Below are positions 23,190 through 37,290 of a stretch of 64,000 nt of DNA, piece by piece (position 1 is the first letter of the stretch; each line of letters starts with the position of its first letter). Origin of the DNA: Coriaria nepalensis (Eukaryota; Streptophyta; Magnoliopsida; Cucurbitales; Coriariaceae). The notes under the pieces were generated by a model. It did no database searches. It had not been told where the DNA came from and saw nothing but the letters and a program-made list of their open reading frames with translations. A program made the position numbers and the translations under genes. The stretch is from positions 30,089,209-30,153,208 of the forward strand of contig CP114482.1 of the NCBI GenBank assembly GCA_027186245.1, written 5' to 3'.

Positions 23190-25579
23190 ACGTGCCTTCA
23201 AACAATTTAATGATTGAAAAGACTGAGTGATATGCTTTTTAATGCTAAAATAATGCATTGTTGTCTTCAATAGATTAATTACAAGTTATGTAAGAAAATA
23301 ATATTTGAAGGGCGAAAATAGAATTCGTTCGAACTAATTTAGAATGATTTAATGACTAGAAGCGACTCAGTGACATGAATTTAAGGCTAAAGAAATGCAT
23401 TGTTGCCTACAATAAATCAACTGCAAGTTATGCACGAAAGTCATGTTTAAATGCCGAATTTCATACGAAGTGACTTAAAATGATTTACTGACTAAAAGAG
23501 ATGCAAAAATATGACTTCAACGCTAAAAAATGCATAGTTGCCATCAATAGATCAATTGCAAGTTATGCACGAAAGTCGCGTTTTAAATGCAAAAAGAGAA
23601 TTGGTTCGAAGTGCCTTCAAACAATTTAATGATTGAAAAGACAGAGTGATATGCTTTTTAATGCTAAAATAATGCATTGTTGTCTTCAATAGATTAATTA
23701 CAAGTTATGTAAGAAAATAATATTTGAAGGGCGAAAATAGAATTCGTTCAAACTAATTTAGAATGATTTAATGACTGGAAGAGACTCAGTGACATGACTT
23801 TAAGGCTAAATAAATGCATTGTTGCCTATAATAGATCAACTGCAAGTTACGCACGAAAGTCATGTTTAAAGGCCGAATTTCGTTCGAAGTGATTTAGAAT
23901 GATTCACTGACTAAAAGAGACGCAAAAATATGACTTGAACGCTAAAAAATGCATAGTTGCCATCAATAGATCAATTGCAAGTTATGCACGAAAGTCGCAT
24001 TTTAAATGCAAAAAGAGAATTGGTTCGAAGTGCCTTCAAACAATTTAATGATTGAAAAGACTGAGTGATATGCTTTTTAATGCTAAAATAATGCATTGTT
24101 GTCTTCAATAGATTAATTACAAGTTATGTAAGAAAATAATATTTGAAGGGCGAAAATAGAATTCGTTCGAACTAATTTAGAATGATTTAATGACTAGAAG
24201 AGACTGAATGACATGACTTTAAGGCTAAACAAATGCATTGTTGCCTTCAATAGATCAACTGCAAGTTATGCACGAAAGTCATGTTTAAATGCCGAATTTC
24301 TTACGAAGTGATTTAGAATGATTTACTGACTAAAAGAGACGCAAAAATATGACTTTAAGGCTAAAAAATGCATAGTTGCCATCAATAGATCAATTGCAAG
24401 TTATGCACGAAAGTCGCGTTTTAAATGCAAAAAGAGAATTGGTTCGAAGTGCCTTCAAACAATTTAATGATTGAAAAGACTGAGTGATATGCTTTTTAAT
24501 GCTAAAATAATGCATTGTTGTCTTCAATAGATTAATTACAAGTTATGTAAGAAAATAATGTTTGAAGGGCAAAAATAGAATTCGTTCGAATTAATTTAGA
24601 ATGATTTAATGACTAGAAGAGACTCAATGACATGAATTTAAGGCTAAAGAAATGCATTGTTGCCTACAATAGATCAACTGCAAGTTATGCACGAAAGTCA
24701 TGTTTAAATGCCGAATTTCGTTCAAAATGATTTAGAATTATTCACTGACTAAAAGAGATGCAAAGACGACTTTAAGGCAAAAAAATGCATAGTTGCCATC
24801 AATAGATCAATTGCAAGTTATGCACGAAAGTCGCGTTTTAAATGCAAAAAGAGAATTGGTTCTACGTGCCTTCAAACAATTTAATGATTGAAAAGACTGA
24901 GTGATATGCTTTTTAATGCTAAAATAATGCATTGTTGTCTTCAATAGATTAATTACAAGTTATGTAAGTAAATAATATTTGACGGGCGAAAATAGAATTC
25001 GTTCGAACTAATTTAGAATGATTTAATGACTAGAAGCGACTCAGTGACATGAATTTAAGGCTAAAGAAATGCATTGTTGCCTACAATAGATCAACTGCAA
25101 GTTACGCACGAAAGTCATGTTTAAAGGCCGAATTTCGTTCGAAGTGATTTAGAATGATTCACTGACTAAAAGAGACGCAAAAATATGACTTGAACGCTAA
25201 AAAATGCATAGTTGCCATCAATAGATCAATTGCAAGTTATGCACGAAAGTCGCATTTTAAATGCAAAAAGCGAATTGGTTCGAAGTGCCTTCAAACAATT
25301 TAATCATTGAAAAGACTGAGTGATATGCTTTTTAATGCTAAAATAATGCATTGTTGTCTTCAATAGATTAATTACAAGTTATGTAAGAAAATAATATTTC
25401 AAGGGTGAAAATAGAATTCGTTCAAACTAATTTAGAATGATTTAATGACTGGAAGAGACTCAGTGACATGACTTTAAAGCTAAATAAATGCATTGTTGCC
25501 TATAATAGATCAACTGCAAGTTACGCACGAAAGTCATGTTTAAAGGCCGAATTTCGTTCGAAGTTATTTAGAATGATTC

Positions 25580-25595
25580 ACTGACTAAAAGAGAC
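25580..25595 (+). other. Duplication junction between the two 8375-bp copies
   Basis: The bases ACTGACTAAAAGAGAC are common to the start edge (17205-17220), this junction and the end edge (33955-33970). Left of it the sequence follows the unit's end (AAGTTATTTAG, GATTC); right of it the unit's start (ACCAAAATATG). The junction lies within one A monomer with no added or lost bases, as expected from homologous unequal exchange rather than end joining. Confidence 0.85.
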
Positions 25596-28500
25596 ACCAA
25601 AATATGACTTGAAGGCTAAAAAATGCATAGTTGCCATCAATAGATCAATTGCAAGTTATGCACGAAAGTCGCGTTTTAAATGCAAAAAGAGAATTGGTTC
25701 GAAGTGCCTTCAAACAATTTAATGATTGAAAAGACTGAGTGATATGCTTTTTAATGCTAAAATAATGCATTGTTGTCTTCAATAGATTAATTACAAGTTG
25801 TGTAAGAAAATAATGTTTGAAAGGCGAAAATAGAATCCGTTCGAATTAATTTAGAATGATTTAATGACTAAAAGAGACTCAATGACACGACTTTAAGGCT
25901 AAACAAATGCATTGTAGCCTTCAATAGATCAACTGCAAGTTACGCACGAAAGTCAAGTTTAAAGGCCGAATTTCGTTCGAAGTGATTTAGAATCATTTAC
26001 TGACTAAAAGAGACGCAAAAATATGACTTGAACGCTAAAAAATGCATTGTTGCCATCAATAGATCAATTGCAAGTTATGCACGAAAGTCGCGTTTTAAAT
26101 GCAAAAAGAGAATTGGTTCTACGTGCCTTCAAACAATTTAATGATTGAAAAGGCTGAGTGATATGCTTTTTAATGCTAAAATAATGCATTGTTGTCTTCA
26201 ATAGATTAATTACAAGTTATGTAAGAAAATAATGTTTGAAGGGCAAAAATAGAATTCGTTCGAATTAATATGGAATGATTTAATGACTAGAAGAGACACA
26301 ATGACATGACTTTAAGGCTAAACAAATGCATTGTTGCCTATAATAGATCAACTGCAAGTTACACACGAAAGTCATGTTTAAAGGCCGAATTTCGTTCGAA
26401 GTGATTTAGAATCATTTACTGACTGAAAGAGACGCAAAAATATGACTTGAACGCTAAAAAATGCATAGTTGCCATCAATAGATCAATTGCAAGTAATGCA
26501 CGAAAGTCGCATTTTAAATGCAAAAAGAGAATTGGTTCGAAGTGCCTTCAAACAATTTAATCATTGAAAAGACTGAGTGATATGCTTTTTAATGCTAAAA
26601 TAATGCATTGTTGTCTTCAATAGATTAATTACAAGTTATGTAAGAAAATAATGTTTGAAGGGCAAAAATAGAATTCGTTCGAATTAATTTAGAATGATTT
26701 AATGACTAAAAGAGACTCAAGGACATGACTTTAAGGCTAAACAAATGCATTGTTGCCTTCAATAGATCAACTGCAGGTTACGCACGAAAGTCATGTTTAA
26801 ATGCCGAATTTCGTTCGAAGTGATTTAGAATGATTTACTGACTAAAAGAGACGCAAAAATATGACTTCAACGCTAAAAAATGCATAGTTACCATCAATAG
26901 ATCAATTGCAAGTTATGCACGAAAGTCGCGTTTTAAATGCAAAAAGAGAATTGGTTCGAAGTGCCTTCAAACAATTTAATGATTGAAAAGACTGAGTGAT
27001 ATGCTTTTTAATGCTAAAATAATGCATTGTTCTCTTCAATAGATTAATTACAAGTTATGTAAGAAAATGATATTTGAAGGGCGAAAATAGAATTCGTTCG
27101 AACTAATTTCGAATGATTTAATGAGTAGAAGCGACTCAGTGACATGAATTTAAGGCTAAAGAAATGCATTGTTGCCTACAATAGATCAACTGCAAGTTAT
27201 GCACGAAAGTCATGTTTAAATGCCGAATTTCATACGAAGTGATTTAGAATGATTTACTGACTAAAAGAGACACAAAAATATGACTTGAACGCTAAAAAAT
27301 GCATAGTTGCCATCAATAGATCAATTACAAGTTATGCACGAAAGTCGCGTTTTAAATGCCAAAAGAGAATTGGATCTACGTCCCTTCAAACAATTTAATG
27401 ATTGAAAAGACTGAGTGATATGCTTTTTAATGCTAAAATAATGCATTGTTGTCTTCAATAGATGAATTACAAGTTATGTAAGAAAATAATATTTAAAGGG
27501 CGAAAATAGAATTCGTTCGAACTAATTTAGAATGATTTAATGACTAAAAGAGACTCAATGACATGACTTTAAGGCAAACAAATGCATTGTTGCCTTCAAT
27601 AGATCAACTGCAAGTTACGCAGGAAAGTCATGTTTAAAGGCCGAATTTCGTTCAAAGTGATTTAGAATGATTCACTGACAAAAAGAGACGCAAAAATATG
27701 TCATGAACGCTAAAAAATGCATAGTTGCCATCAATAGATCAATTGCAAATTATGCATGAAAGTCGTGTTTTAAATGGAAGAAGAGAATTGGTTTGAAGTT
27801 CCTTCAAACAATTTAATGATTGAAAAGACTGAGTGATATTCTTTTTAATGCTAAAATAACGCATTGTTGTCTTCAATAGATTAATTACAAGTTATGTAAG
27901 AAAATAATGTTTGAAGGGCAAAGATAGAATTCGTTCGAACTAATTTAGAATGATTTAATGACTAGAAGAGACTCAATGACATGACTTTAAGGCTAAACAA
28001 ATGCATTGTTGCCTTCAATAGATCAACTGCAAGTTATGCACGAAAGTCATGTTTAAATGCCGAATTTCTTACGAAGTAATTTAGAATGATTTACTGACTA
28101 AAAGAGACGCAAAAATATGACTTTAAGGCTAAAAAATGCATAGTTGCCATCAATAGATCAATTGCAAGTTATGCATGAAAGTCGCGTTTTAAATGCAAAA
28201 AGAGAATTGGTTCGAAGTGCCTTCAAACAATTTAATGATTGAAAGGATTGAGTGATATGCTTTTTAATGCTAAAATAATGCGTTGTTGTCTTCAATAGAT
28301 TAATTACAAGTTATGTAAGAAAATAATGTTTGAAGGGCAAAAATAGAATTCGTTCGAATTAATTTAGAATGATTTGATGACTAGAAGAGACACAATGACA
28401 TTAATTTAAGGCTAAACAAATGCATTGTTGCCTTCAATAGATCAACTGCAAGTTACACACGAAAGTCATGTTTAAAGGCCGAATTTCGTTCAAAATGATT

Positions 28501-31500
28501 TAGAATTATTCACTGACTAAAAGAGACACAAAGATGACTTTAAGGCTAAAAAATGCATAGTTGCCATCAATAGATCAATTGCAAGTTATGCACGGAAGTC
28601 GCGGTTTAAATGCAAAAAGAGAATTGGTTCTACGTGCCTTCAAACAATTTAATGATTGAAAAGACTGAGTGATATGCTTTTTAATGGTAAAATAATGCAT
28701 TGTTGTCTTCAATAGATTAATTACAAGTTATGTAAGAAAATAATATTTGAAGGGCGAAAATAGAATTCGTTCGAACTAATTTAGAATGATTTAATGACTA
28801 GAAGCGACTCAGTGACATGAATTTAAGGCTAAAGAAATGCATTGTTGCCTACAATAGATCAACTGCAAGTTATGCACGAAAGTCATGTTTAAATGCCGAA
28901 TTTCATACGAAGTGATTTAGAATGATTTACTGACTAAAAGCGACGCAAAAATATGACTTTAAGGCTAAAAAATGCATAGTTGCCATCAATAGATCAATTG
29001 CAAGTTATGCACGAAGGTCGCGTTTTAAATGCAAAAAGAGAATTGGTTCGATGTGCCTTCAAACAATTTAATGATTGAAAAGACTGAGTGATATGCTTTT
29101 TAATGCTAAAATAATGCATTGTTGTCTTCAATAGATTAATTACAAGTTATGTAAGAAAATAATGTTTGAAGGGCAAAAATAGAATTCGTTCGAATTAATT
29201 TAGAATGATTTAATGACTAGAAGAGGCTCAATGACATGAATTTAAGGCTAAAGAAATGCATTGTTGCCTACAATAGATCAACTGCAAGTTACGCACGAAA
29301 GTCATGTTTAAAGGCCGAATTTCGTTCGAAGTGATTTAGAATGATTGACTGACTAAAAGAGACGCAAAAATATGACTTGAACGCTAAAAAATGCATAGTT
29401 GCCATCAATAGATCAATTGCAAGTTATGCACGAAAGTCGCGTTTTAAATGCAAAAAGAGAATTGGTTCGAAGTGCCTTCAAACAATTTAATGATTGAAAA
29501 GACTGAGTGATATGCTTTTTAATGCTAAAATAATGCATTGTTGTCTTCAATAGATTAATTACAAGTTATGTAAGAAAATAATATTTGAAGGGCGAAAATA
29601 GAATTCGTTCGAACTAATTTAGAATGATTTAATGACTAGAAGCGACTCAGTGACATGAATTTAAGGCTAAAGAAATGCATTGTTGCTTACAATAGATCAA
29701 CAGCAAGTTATGCACGAAAGTCATGTTTAAATGCCGAATTTCATACAAAGTGATTTAGAATGATTTACTGACTAAAAGAGACGCAAAAATATGACTTGAA
29801 CGCTAAAAAATGCATAGTTGCGATCAATAGATGAATTGCAAGTTATGCACGAAAGTCGCGTTTTAAATGCAAAAAGAGAATTGGTTCGAAGTGCCTTCAA
29901 ACAATTTAATGATTGAAAAGACTGAGTGATATGCTTTTTAATGCTAAAATAATGCATTGTTGTCTTCAATAGATTAATTACAAGTTATGTAAGAAAATAA
30001 TGTTTGAAGGGCAAAAATAGAATTCGTTCGAATTAATTTAGAATGATTTAATGACTAAAAGAGACTCAAGGACATGACTTTAAGGCTAAACAAATGCATT
30101 GTTGCCTTCAATAGATCAACTGCAAGTTACGCACGAAAGTCATGTTTAAAGGCCGAATTTCGTTCGAAGTGATTTAGAATGATTGACTGACTAAAAGAGA
30201 CGCAAAAATATGACTTGAACGCTAAAAAATGCATAGTTGCCATCAATAGATCAATTGCAAGTTATGCACGAAAGTCGCGTTTTAAATGCAAAAAGAGAAT
30301 TGGTTCGAAGTGCCTTCAAACAATTTAATGATTGAAAAGACTGAGTGATATGCTTTTTAATGCTAAAATAATGCAATGTTGTCATCAATAGATTAATTAC
30401 AAGTTATGTAAGAAAATGATATTTGAAGGGCGAAAATAGAATTCGTTCGAACTAATTTCGAATGATTTAATGACTAGAAGCGACTCAGTGACATGAATTT
30501 AAGGCTAAAGAAATGCATTGTTGCCTACAATAGATCAACTGCAAGTTATGCACGAAAGTCATGTTTAAATGCCGAATTTCATACGAAGTGATTTAGAATG
30601 ATTTACTGACTAAAAGAGACACAAAAATATGACTTGAACGCTAAAAAATGCATAGTTGCCATCAATAGATCAATTACAAGTTATGCACGAAAGTCGCGTT
30701 TTAAATGCTAAAAGAGAATTGGATCTACGTCCCTTCAAACAATTTAATGATTGAAAAGACTGAGTGATATGCTTTTTAATGCTAAAATAATGCATTGTTG
30801 TCTTCAATAGATTAATTACAAGTTATGTAAGAAAATAATATTTAAAGGGCGAAAATAGAATTCGTTCGAACTAATTTAGAATGATTTAATGACTAAAAGA
30901 GACTCAAGGACATGACTTTAAGGCTAAACAAATGCATTGTTGCCTTCAATAGAGCAACTGCAAGTTACGCAGAAAAGTCATGTTTAAAGGCCGATTTTCG
31001 TTCGAAGTGATTTAGAATGATTCACTGAGAAAAAGAGACGCAAAAATATGTCTTGAACGCTAAAAAATGCATAGTTGCCATCAATAGATCAATTGCAAAT
31101 TATGCATGAAAGTCGTGTTTTAAATGCAAGAAGAGAATTGGTTTGAAGTTCCTTCAAACAATTTAATGATTGAAAAGACTGAGTGATATTCTTTTTAATG
31201 CTAAAATAACGCATTGTTGTCTTCAATAGATTAATTACAAGTTATGTAAGAAAATAATGTTTGAAGGGAAAAAATAGAATTCGTTCGAACTAATTTAGAA
31301 TGATTTAATGACTAGAAGAGACTCAATGACATGACTTTAAGGCTAAACAAATGCACTGTTGCCTTCAATAGATCAACAGCAAGTTATGCACGAAAGTCAT
31401 GTTTAAATGCCGAATTTCTTACGAAGTAATTTAGAATGATTTACTGACTAAAAGAGACGCAAAAATATGACTTTAAGGCTAAAAATTGCATAGTTGCCAT

Positions 31501-33970
31501 CAATAGATCAATTGCAAGTTATGCATGAAAGTCGCGTTTTAAATGCAAAAAGAGAATTGGTTCTACGTGCCTTCAAACAATTTAATGATTGAAAAGACTG
31601 AGTGATATGCTTTTTAATGCTAAAATAATGCATTGTTGTCTTCAATAGATTAATTACAAGTTATGTAAGAAAATAATATTTGAAGGGCGAAAATAGAATT
31701 CGTTCGAACTAATTTAGAATGATTTAATGACTAGAAGCGACTCAGTGACATGAATTTAAGGCTAAAGAAATGCATTGTTGCCTACAATAAATCAACTGCA
31801 AGTTATGCACGAAAGTCATGTTTAAATGCCGAATTTCATACGAAGTGACTTAAAATGATTTACTGACTAAAAGAGATGCAAAAATATGACTTCAACGCTA
31901 AAAAATGCATAGTTGCCATCAATAGATCAATTGCAAGTTATGCACGAAAGTCGCGTTTTAAATGCAAAAAGAGAATTGGTTCGAAGTGCCTTCAAACAAT
32001 TTAATGATTGAAAAGACAGAGTGATATGCTTTTTAATGCTAAAATAATGCATTGTTGTCTTCAATAGATTAATTACAAGTTATGTAAGAAAATAATATTT
32101 GAAGGGCGAAAATAGAATTCGTTCAAACTAATTTAGAATGATTTAATGACTGGAAGAGACTCAGTGACATGACTTTAAGGCTAAATAAATGCATTGTTGC
32201 CTATAATAGATCAACTGCAAGTTACGCACGAAAGTCATGTTTAAAGGCCGAATTTCGTTCGAAGTGATTTAGAATGATTCACTGACTAAAAGAGACGCAA
32301 AAATATGACTTGAACGCTAAAAAATGCATAGTTGCCATCAATAGATCAATTGCAAGTTATGCACGAAAGTCGCATTTTAAATGCAAAAAGAGAATTGGTT
32401 CGAAGTGCCTTCAAACAATTTAATGATTGAAAAGACTGAGTGATATGCTTTTTAATGCTAAAATAATGCATTGTTGTCTTCAATAGATTAATTACAAGTT
32501 ATGTAAGAAAATAATATTTGAAGGGCGAAAATAGAATTCGTTCGAACTAATTTAGAATGATTTAATGACTAGAAGAGACTGAATGACATGACTTTAAGGC
32601 TAAACAAATGCATTGTTGCCTTCAATAGATCAACTGCAAGTTATGCACGAAAGTCATGTTTAAATGCCGAATTTCTTACGAAGTGATTTAGAATGATTTA
32701 CTGACTAAAAGAGACGCAAAAATATGACTTTAAGGCTAAAAAATGCATAGTTGCCATCAATAGATCAATTGCAAGTTATGCACGAAAGTCGCGTTTTAAA
32801 TGCAAAAAGAGAATTGGTTCGAAGTGCCTTCAAACAATTTAATGATTGAAAAGACTGAGTGATATGCTTTTTAATGCTAAAATAATGCATTGTTGTCTTC
32901 AATAGATTAATTACAAGTTATGTAAGAAAATAATGTTTGAAGGGCAAAAATAGAATTCGTTCGAATTAATTTAGACTGATTTAATGACTAGAAGAGACTC
33001 AATGACATGAATTTAAGGCTAAAGAAATGCATTGTTGCCTACAATAGATCAACTGCAAGTTATGCACGAAAGTCATGTTTAAATGCCGAATTTCGTTCAA
33101 AATGATTTAGAATTATTCACTGACTAAAAGAGATGCAAAGACGACTTTAAGGCAAAAAAATGCATAGTTGCCATCAATAGATCAATTGCAAGTTATGCAC
33201 GAAAGTCGCGTTTTAAATGCAAAAAGAGAATTGGTTCTACGTGCCTTCAAACAATTTAATGATTGAAAAGACTGAGTGATATGCTTTTTAATGCTAAAAT
33301 AATGCATTGTTGTCTTCAATAGATTAATTACAAGTTATGTAAGTAAATAATATTTGACGGGCGAAAATAGAATTCGTTCGAACTAATTTAGAATGATTTA
33401 ATGACTAGAAGCGACTCAGTGACATGAATTTAAGGCTAAAGAAATGCATTGTTGCCTACAATAGATCAACTGCAAGTTACGCACGAAAGTCATGTTTAAA
33501 GGCCGAATTTCGTTCGAAGTGATTTAGAATGATTCACTGACTAAAAGAGACGCAAAAATATGACTTGAACGCTAAAAAATGCATAGTTGCCATCAATAGA
33601 TCAATTGCAAGTTATGCACGAAAGTCGCATTTTAAATGCAAAAAGCGAATTGGTTCGAAGTGCCTTCAAACAATTTAATCATTGAAAAGACTGAGTGATA
33701 TGCTTTTTAATGCTAAAATAATGCATTGTTGTCTTCAATAGATTAATTACAAGTTATGTAAGAAAATAATATTTCAAGGGTGAAAATAGAATTCGTTCAA
33801 ACTAATTTAGAATGATTTAATGACTGGAAGAGACTCAGTGACATGACTTTAAAGCTAAATAAATGCATTGTTGCCTATAATAGATCAACTGCAAGTTACG
33901 CACGAAAGTCATGTTTAAAGGCCGAATTTCGTTCGAAGTTATTTAGAATGATTCACTGACTAAAAGAGAC
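25596..33970 (+). repeat. Large HOR, second copy: 20 trimers, 8375 bp
   Basis: This is the tandem partner of 17221-25595. The junction between the copies (25580-25595) is chimeric. To its left the sequence matches the end of the unit (AAGTTATTTAGAATGATTC, as at 33937); to its right it matches the start of the unit (ACCAAAATATGACTTGAAGG, as at 17221). That is the expected product of an out-of-register exchange between two A monomers. After 33970 the third repetition does not continue: the sequence reads GCAAAAATATG instead of ACCAAAATATG. Confidence 0.93.
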
Positions 33971-35615
33971 GCAAAAATATGACTTGAACGCTAAAAAATG
34001 CATAGTTGCCATCAATAGATCAATTGCAAGTTATGCACGAAAGTCGCATTTTAAATGCAAAAAGAGAATTGGTTCGAAGTGCCTTCAAACAATTTAATCA
34101 TTGAAAAGACTGAGTGATATGCTTTTTAATGCAAAAATAATGCATTGTTGTCTTCAATAGATTAATTACAAGTTATGTAAGAAAATAATATTTGAAGGGC
34201 GAAAATAGAATTCGTTCGAACTAATTTCGAATGATTTAATGACTAGAAGCGACTCAGTGACATCAATTTAAGGCTAAAGAAATGCATTGTTGCCTACAAT
34301 AGATCAACTGCAAGTTATGCACGAAAGTCATGTTTAAATGCCGAATTTCATACGAAGTGATTTAGAATGATTTACTGACTAAAAGAGACACAAAAATATG
34401 ACTTGAACGCTAAAAAATGCATAGTTGCCATCAATAGATCAATTGCAAGTTATGCACGAAAGTCGCGTTTTAAATGCAAAAAGAGAATTGGTTCGAAGTG
34501 CCTTCAAACAATTTAATGATTGAAAAGACTGAGTGATATGCTTTTTAATGCTAAAATAATGCATTGTTGTCTTCAATAGATTAATTACAAGTTATGTAAG
34601 AAAATAATATTTGAAGGGCGAAAATAGAATTCGTTCGAACTAATTTAGAATGATTTAATGACTAAAAGAGACTCAATGACATGACTTTAAGGCAAACAAA
34701 TGCATTGTTGCCTTCAATAGAGCAACTGCAAGTTACGCAGGAAAGTCATGTTTAAAGGCCGAATTTCGTTCGAAGTGATTTAGAATGATTTACTGACTAA
34801 AAGAGATGCAAAAATATGACTTGAACGCTAAAAAATGGATAGTTGCCATCAATAGATCAATTGCAAATTATGCATGAAAGTCGTGTTTTAAATGCAAGAA
34901 GGGAATTGGTTTGAAGTTCCTTCAAACAATTTAATGATTGAAAAGACTGAGTGATATTCTTTTTAATGCTAAAATAACGCATTGTTGTCTTCAATAGATT
35001 AATTACAAGTTATGTTAGAAAATAATGTTTGAAGGGCGAAAATAGAATTCGTTCAAACGAATTTAGAATGATTTAATGACTGGAAGAGACTCAGTGACAT
35101 GACTTTAAGGCTAAATAAATGCATTGTTGCCTATAATAGATCAACTGCAAGTTACGCACGAAAGTCATGTTTAAAGACCGAATTTCGTTCGAAGTGATTT
35201 AGAATCATTTACTGACTAAAAGAGACGCAAAAATATGACTTGAACACTAAAAAATGCATAGTTGCCATCAATAGATCAATTGCAAGTTATGCACGAAAGT
35301 CGCGTTTTAAATGCAAAAAGAGAATTGGTTCGAAGTGCCTTCAAACAATTTAATGATTGAAAAGACTGAGTGATATGCTTTTTAATGCTAAAATAATGCG
35401 TTGTTGTCTTCAATAGATTAATTACAAGTTATGTAAGAAAATAATATTTGAAGGGCGAAAATAGAATTCGTTCAAACTAATTTAGAATGATTTAATGACT
35501 GGAAGAGACTCAGTGACATGACTTTAAGGCTAAATAAATGCATTGTTGCCTATAATAGATCAACTGCAAGTTACGCACGAAAGTCATGTTTAAAGGCCGA
35601 ATTTCGTTCGAAGTG
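33941..35615 (+). repeat. Four-trimer HOR, first copy (1675 bp)
   Basis: Repeated next door at an offset of 1675 bp. Pairing variants include AATGCAAAAATAATGC in B (34129 and 35804), GAACACTAAAAAATGC (35242 and 36917), AAATGGATAGTTGCC, ATGTTAGAAAATAATG and CAAACGAATTTAG. I noticed two mismatches: 34264 (C) against 35939 (G), and 35177 (A) against 36852 (G). The left edge overlaps the end of the 8375-bp copy by 30 bp because the exact breakpoint cannot be placed. Confidence 0.88.
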
Positions 35616-37290
35616 ATTTAGAATGATTCACTGACTAAAAGAGACGCAAAAATATGACTTGAACGCTAAAAAATGCATAGTTGCCATCAATAGATCAATT
35701 GCAAGTTATGCACGAAAGTCGCATTTTAAATGCAAAAAGAGAATTGGTTCGAAGTGCCTTCAAACAATTTAATCATTGAAAAGACTGAGTGATATGCTTT
35801 TTAATGCAAAAATAATGCATTGTTGTCTTCAATAGATTAATTACAAGTTATGTAAGAAAATAATATTTGAAGGGCGAAAATAGAATTCGTTCGAACTAAT
35901 TTCGAATGATTTAATGACTAGAAGCGACTCAGTGACATGAATTTAAGGCTAAAGAAATGCATTGTTGCCTACAATAGATCAACTGCAAGTTATGCACGAA
36001 AGTCATGTTTAAATGCCGAATTTCATACGAAGTGATTTAGAATGATTTACTGACTAAAAGAGACACAAAAATATGACTTGAACGCTAAAAAATGCATAGT
36101 TGCCATCAATAGATCAATTGCAAGTTATGCACGAAAGTCGCGTTTTAAATGCAAAAAGAGAATTGGTTCGAAGTGCCTTCAAACAATTTAATGATTGAAA
36201 AGACTGAGTGATATGCTTTTTAATGCTAAAATAATGCATTGTTGTCTTCAATAGATTAATTACAAGTTATGTAAGAAAATAATATTTGAAGGGCGAAAAT
36301 AGAATTCGTTCGAACTAATTTAGAATGATTTAATGACTAAAAGAGACTCAATGACATGACTTTAAGGCAAACAAATGCATTGTTGCCTTCAATAGAGCAA
36401 CTGCAAGTTACGCAGGAAAGTCATGTTTAAAGGCCGAATTTCGTTCGAAGTGATTTAGAATGATTTACTGACTAAAAGAGATGCAAAAATATGACTTGAA
36501 CGCTAAAAAATGGATAGTTGCCATCAATAGATCAATTGCAAATTATGCATGAAAGTCGTGTTTTAAATGCAAGAAGGGAATTGGTTTGAAGTTCCTTCAA
36601 ACAATTTAATGATTGAAAAGACTGAGTGATATTCTTTTTAATGCTAAAATAACGCATTGTTGTCTTCAATAGATTAATTACAAGTTATGTTAGAAAATAA
36701 TGTTTGAAGGGCGAAAATAGAATTCGTTCAAACGAATTTAGAATGATTTAATGACTGGAAGAGACTCAGTGACATGACTTTAAGGCTAAATAAATGCATT
36801 GTTGCCTATAATAGATCAACTGCAAGTTACGCACGAAAGTCATGTTTAAAGGCCGAATTTCGTTCGAAGTGATTTAGAATCATTTACTGACTAAAAGAGA
36901 CGCAAAAATATGACTTGAACACTAAAAAATGCATAGTTGCCATCAATAGATCAATTGCAAGTTATGCACGAAAGTCGCGTTTTAAATGCAAAAAGAGAAT
37001 TGGTTCGAAGTGCCTTCAAACAATTTAATGATTGAAAAGACTGAGTGATATGCTTTTTAATGCTAAAATAATGCGTTGTTGTCTTCAATAGATTAATTAC
37101 AAGTTATGTAAGAAAATAATATTTGAAGGGCGAAAATAGAATTCGTTCAAACTAATTTAGAATGATTTAATGACTGGAAGAGACTCAGTGACATGACTTT
37201 AAGGCTAAATAAATGCATTGTTGCCTATAATAGATCAACTGCAAGTTACGCACGAAAGTCATGTTTAAAGGCCGAATTTCGTTCGAAGTG
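35616..37290 (+). repeat. Four-trimer HOR, second copy (1675 bp)
   Basis: Near-identical partner of 33941-35615. The match appears to continue as the start of a third copy to about 37408, where TTAAATGCGAAAAGAG and then AATTTAATGATTG replace TTAAATGCAAAAAGAG and AATTTAATCATTG. The break was therefore somewhere in a window of about 110 bp. Confidence 0.88.

Larger units (their letters stand above)
17221..25595 (+). repeat. Large HOR, first copy: 20 trimers, 8375 bp
   Basis: This block is repeated immediately downstream at an offset of exactly 8375 bp. Line-by-line spot checks, including many private variants (GATTGAAAAGGCTGAG, TAATATGGAATG, GTCATGAACG, AATAGATGAATTAC, GTAAGTAAATAATATTTGAC), matched throughout. 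I noticed only two mismatches: 18400 (C) against 26775 (A), and 24601 (A) against 32976 (C). The unit lies within 17205-17220 to 25595; the edge is ambiguous over 16 shared bases. It encloses an older internal duplication (18661-19840 and 22010-23189). Confidence 0.93.

Noticed and set aside
17221..33970. The 8375-bp duplication as a purely technical assembly error
   Set aside because: Not excluded, but at least two base differences between copies and a clean chimeric junction inside a monomer favour a real duplication. Raw reads would settle it, so it is kept as a finding with that caveat.
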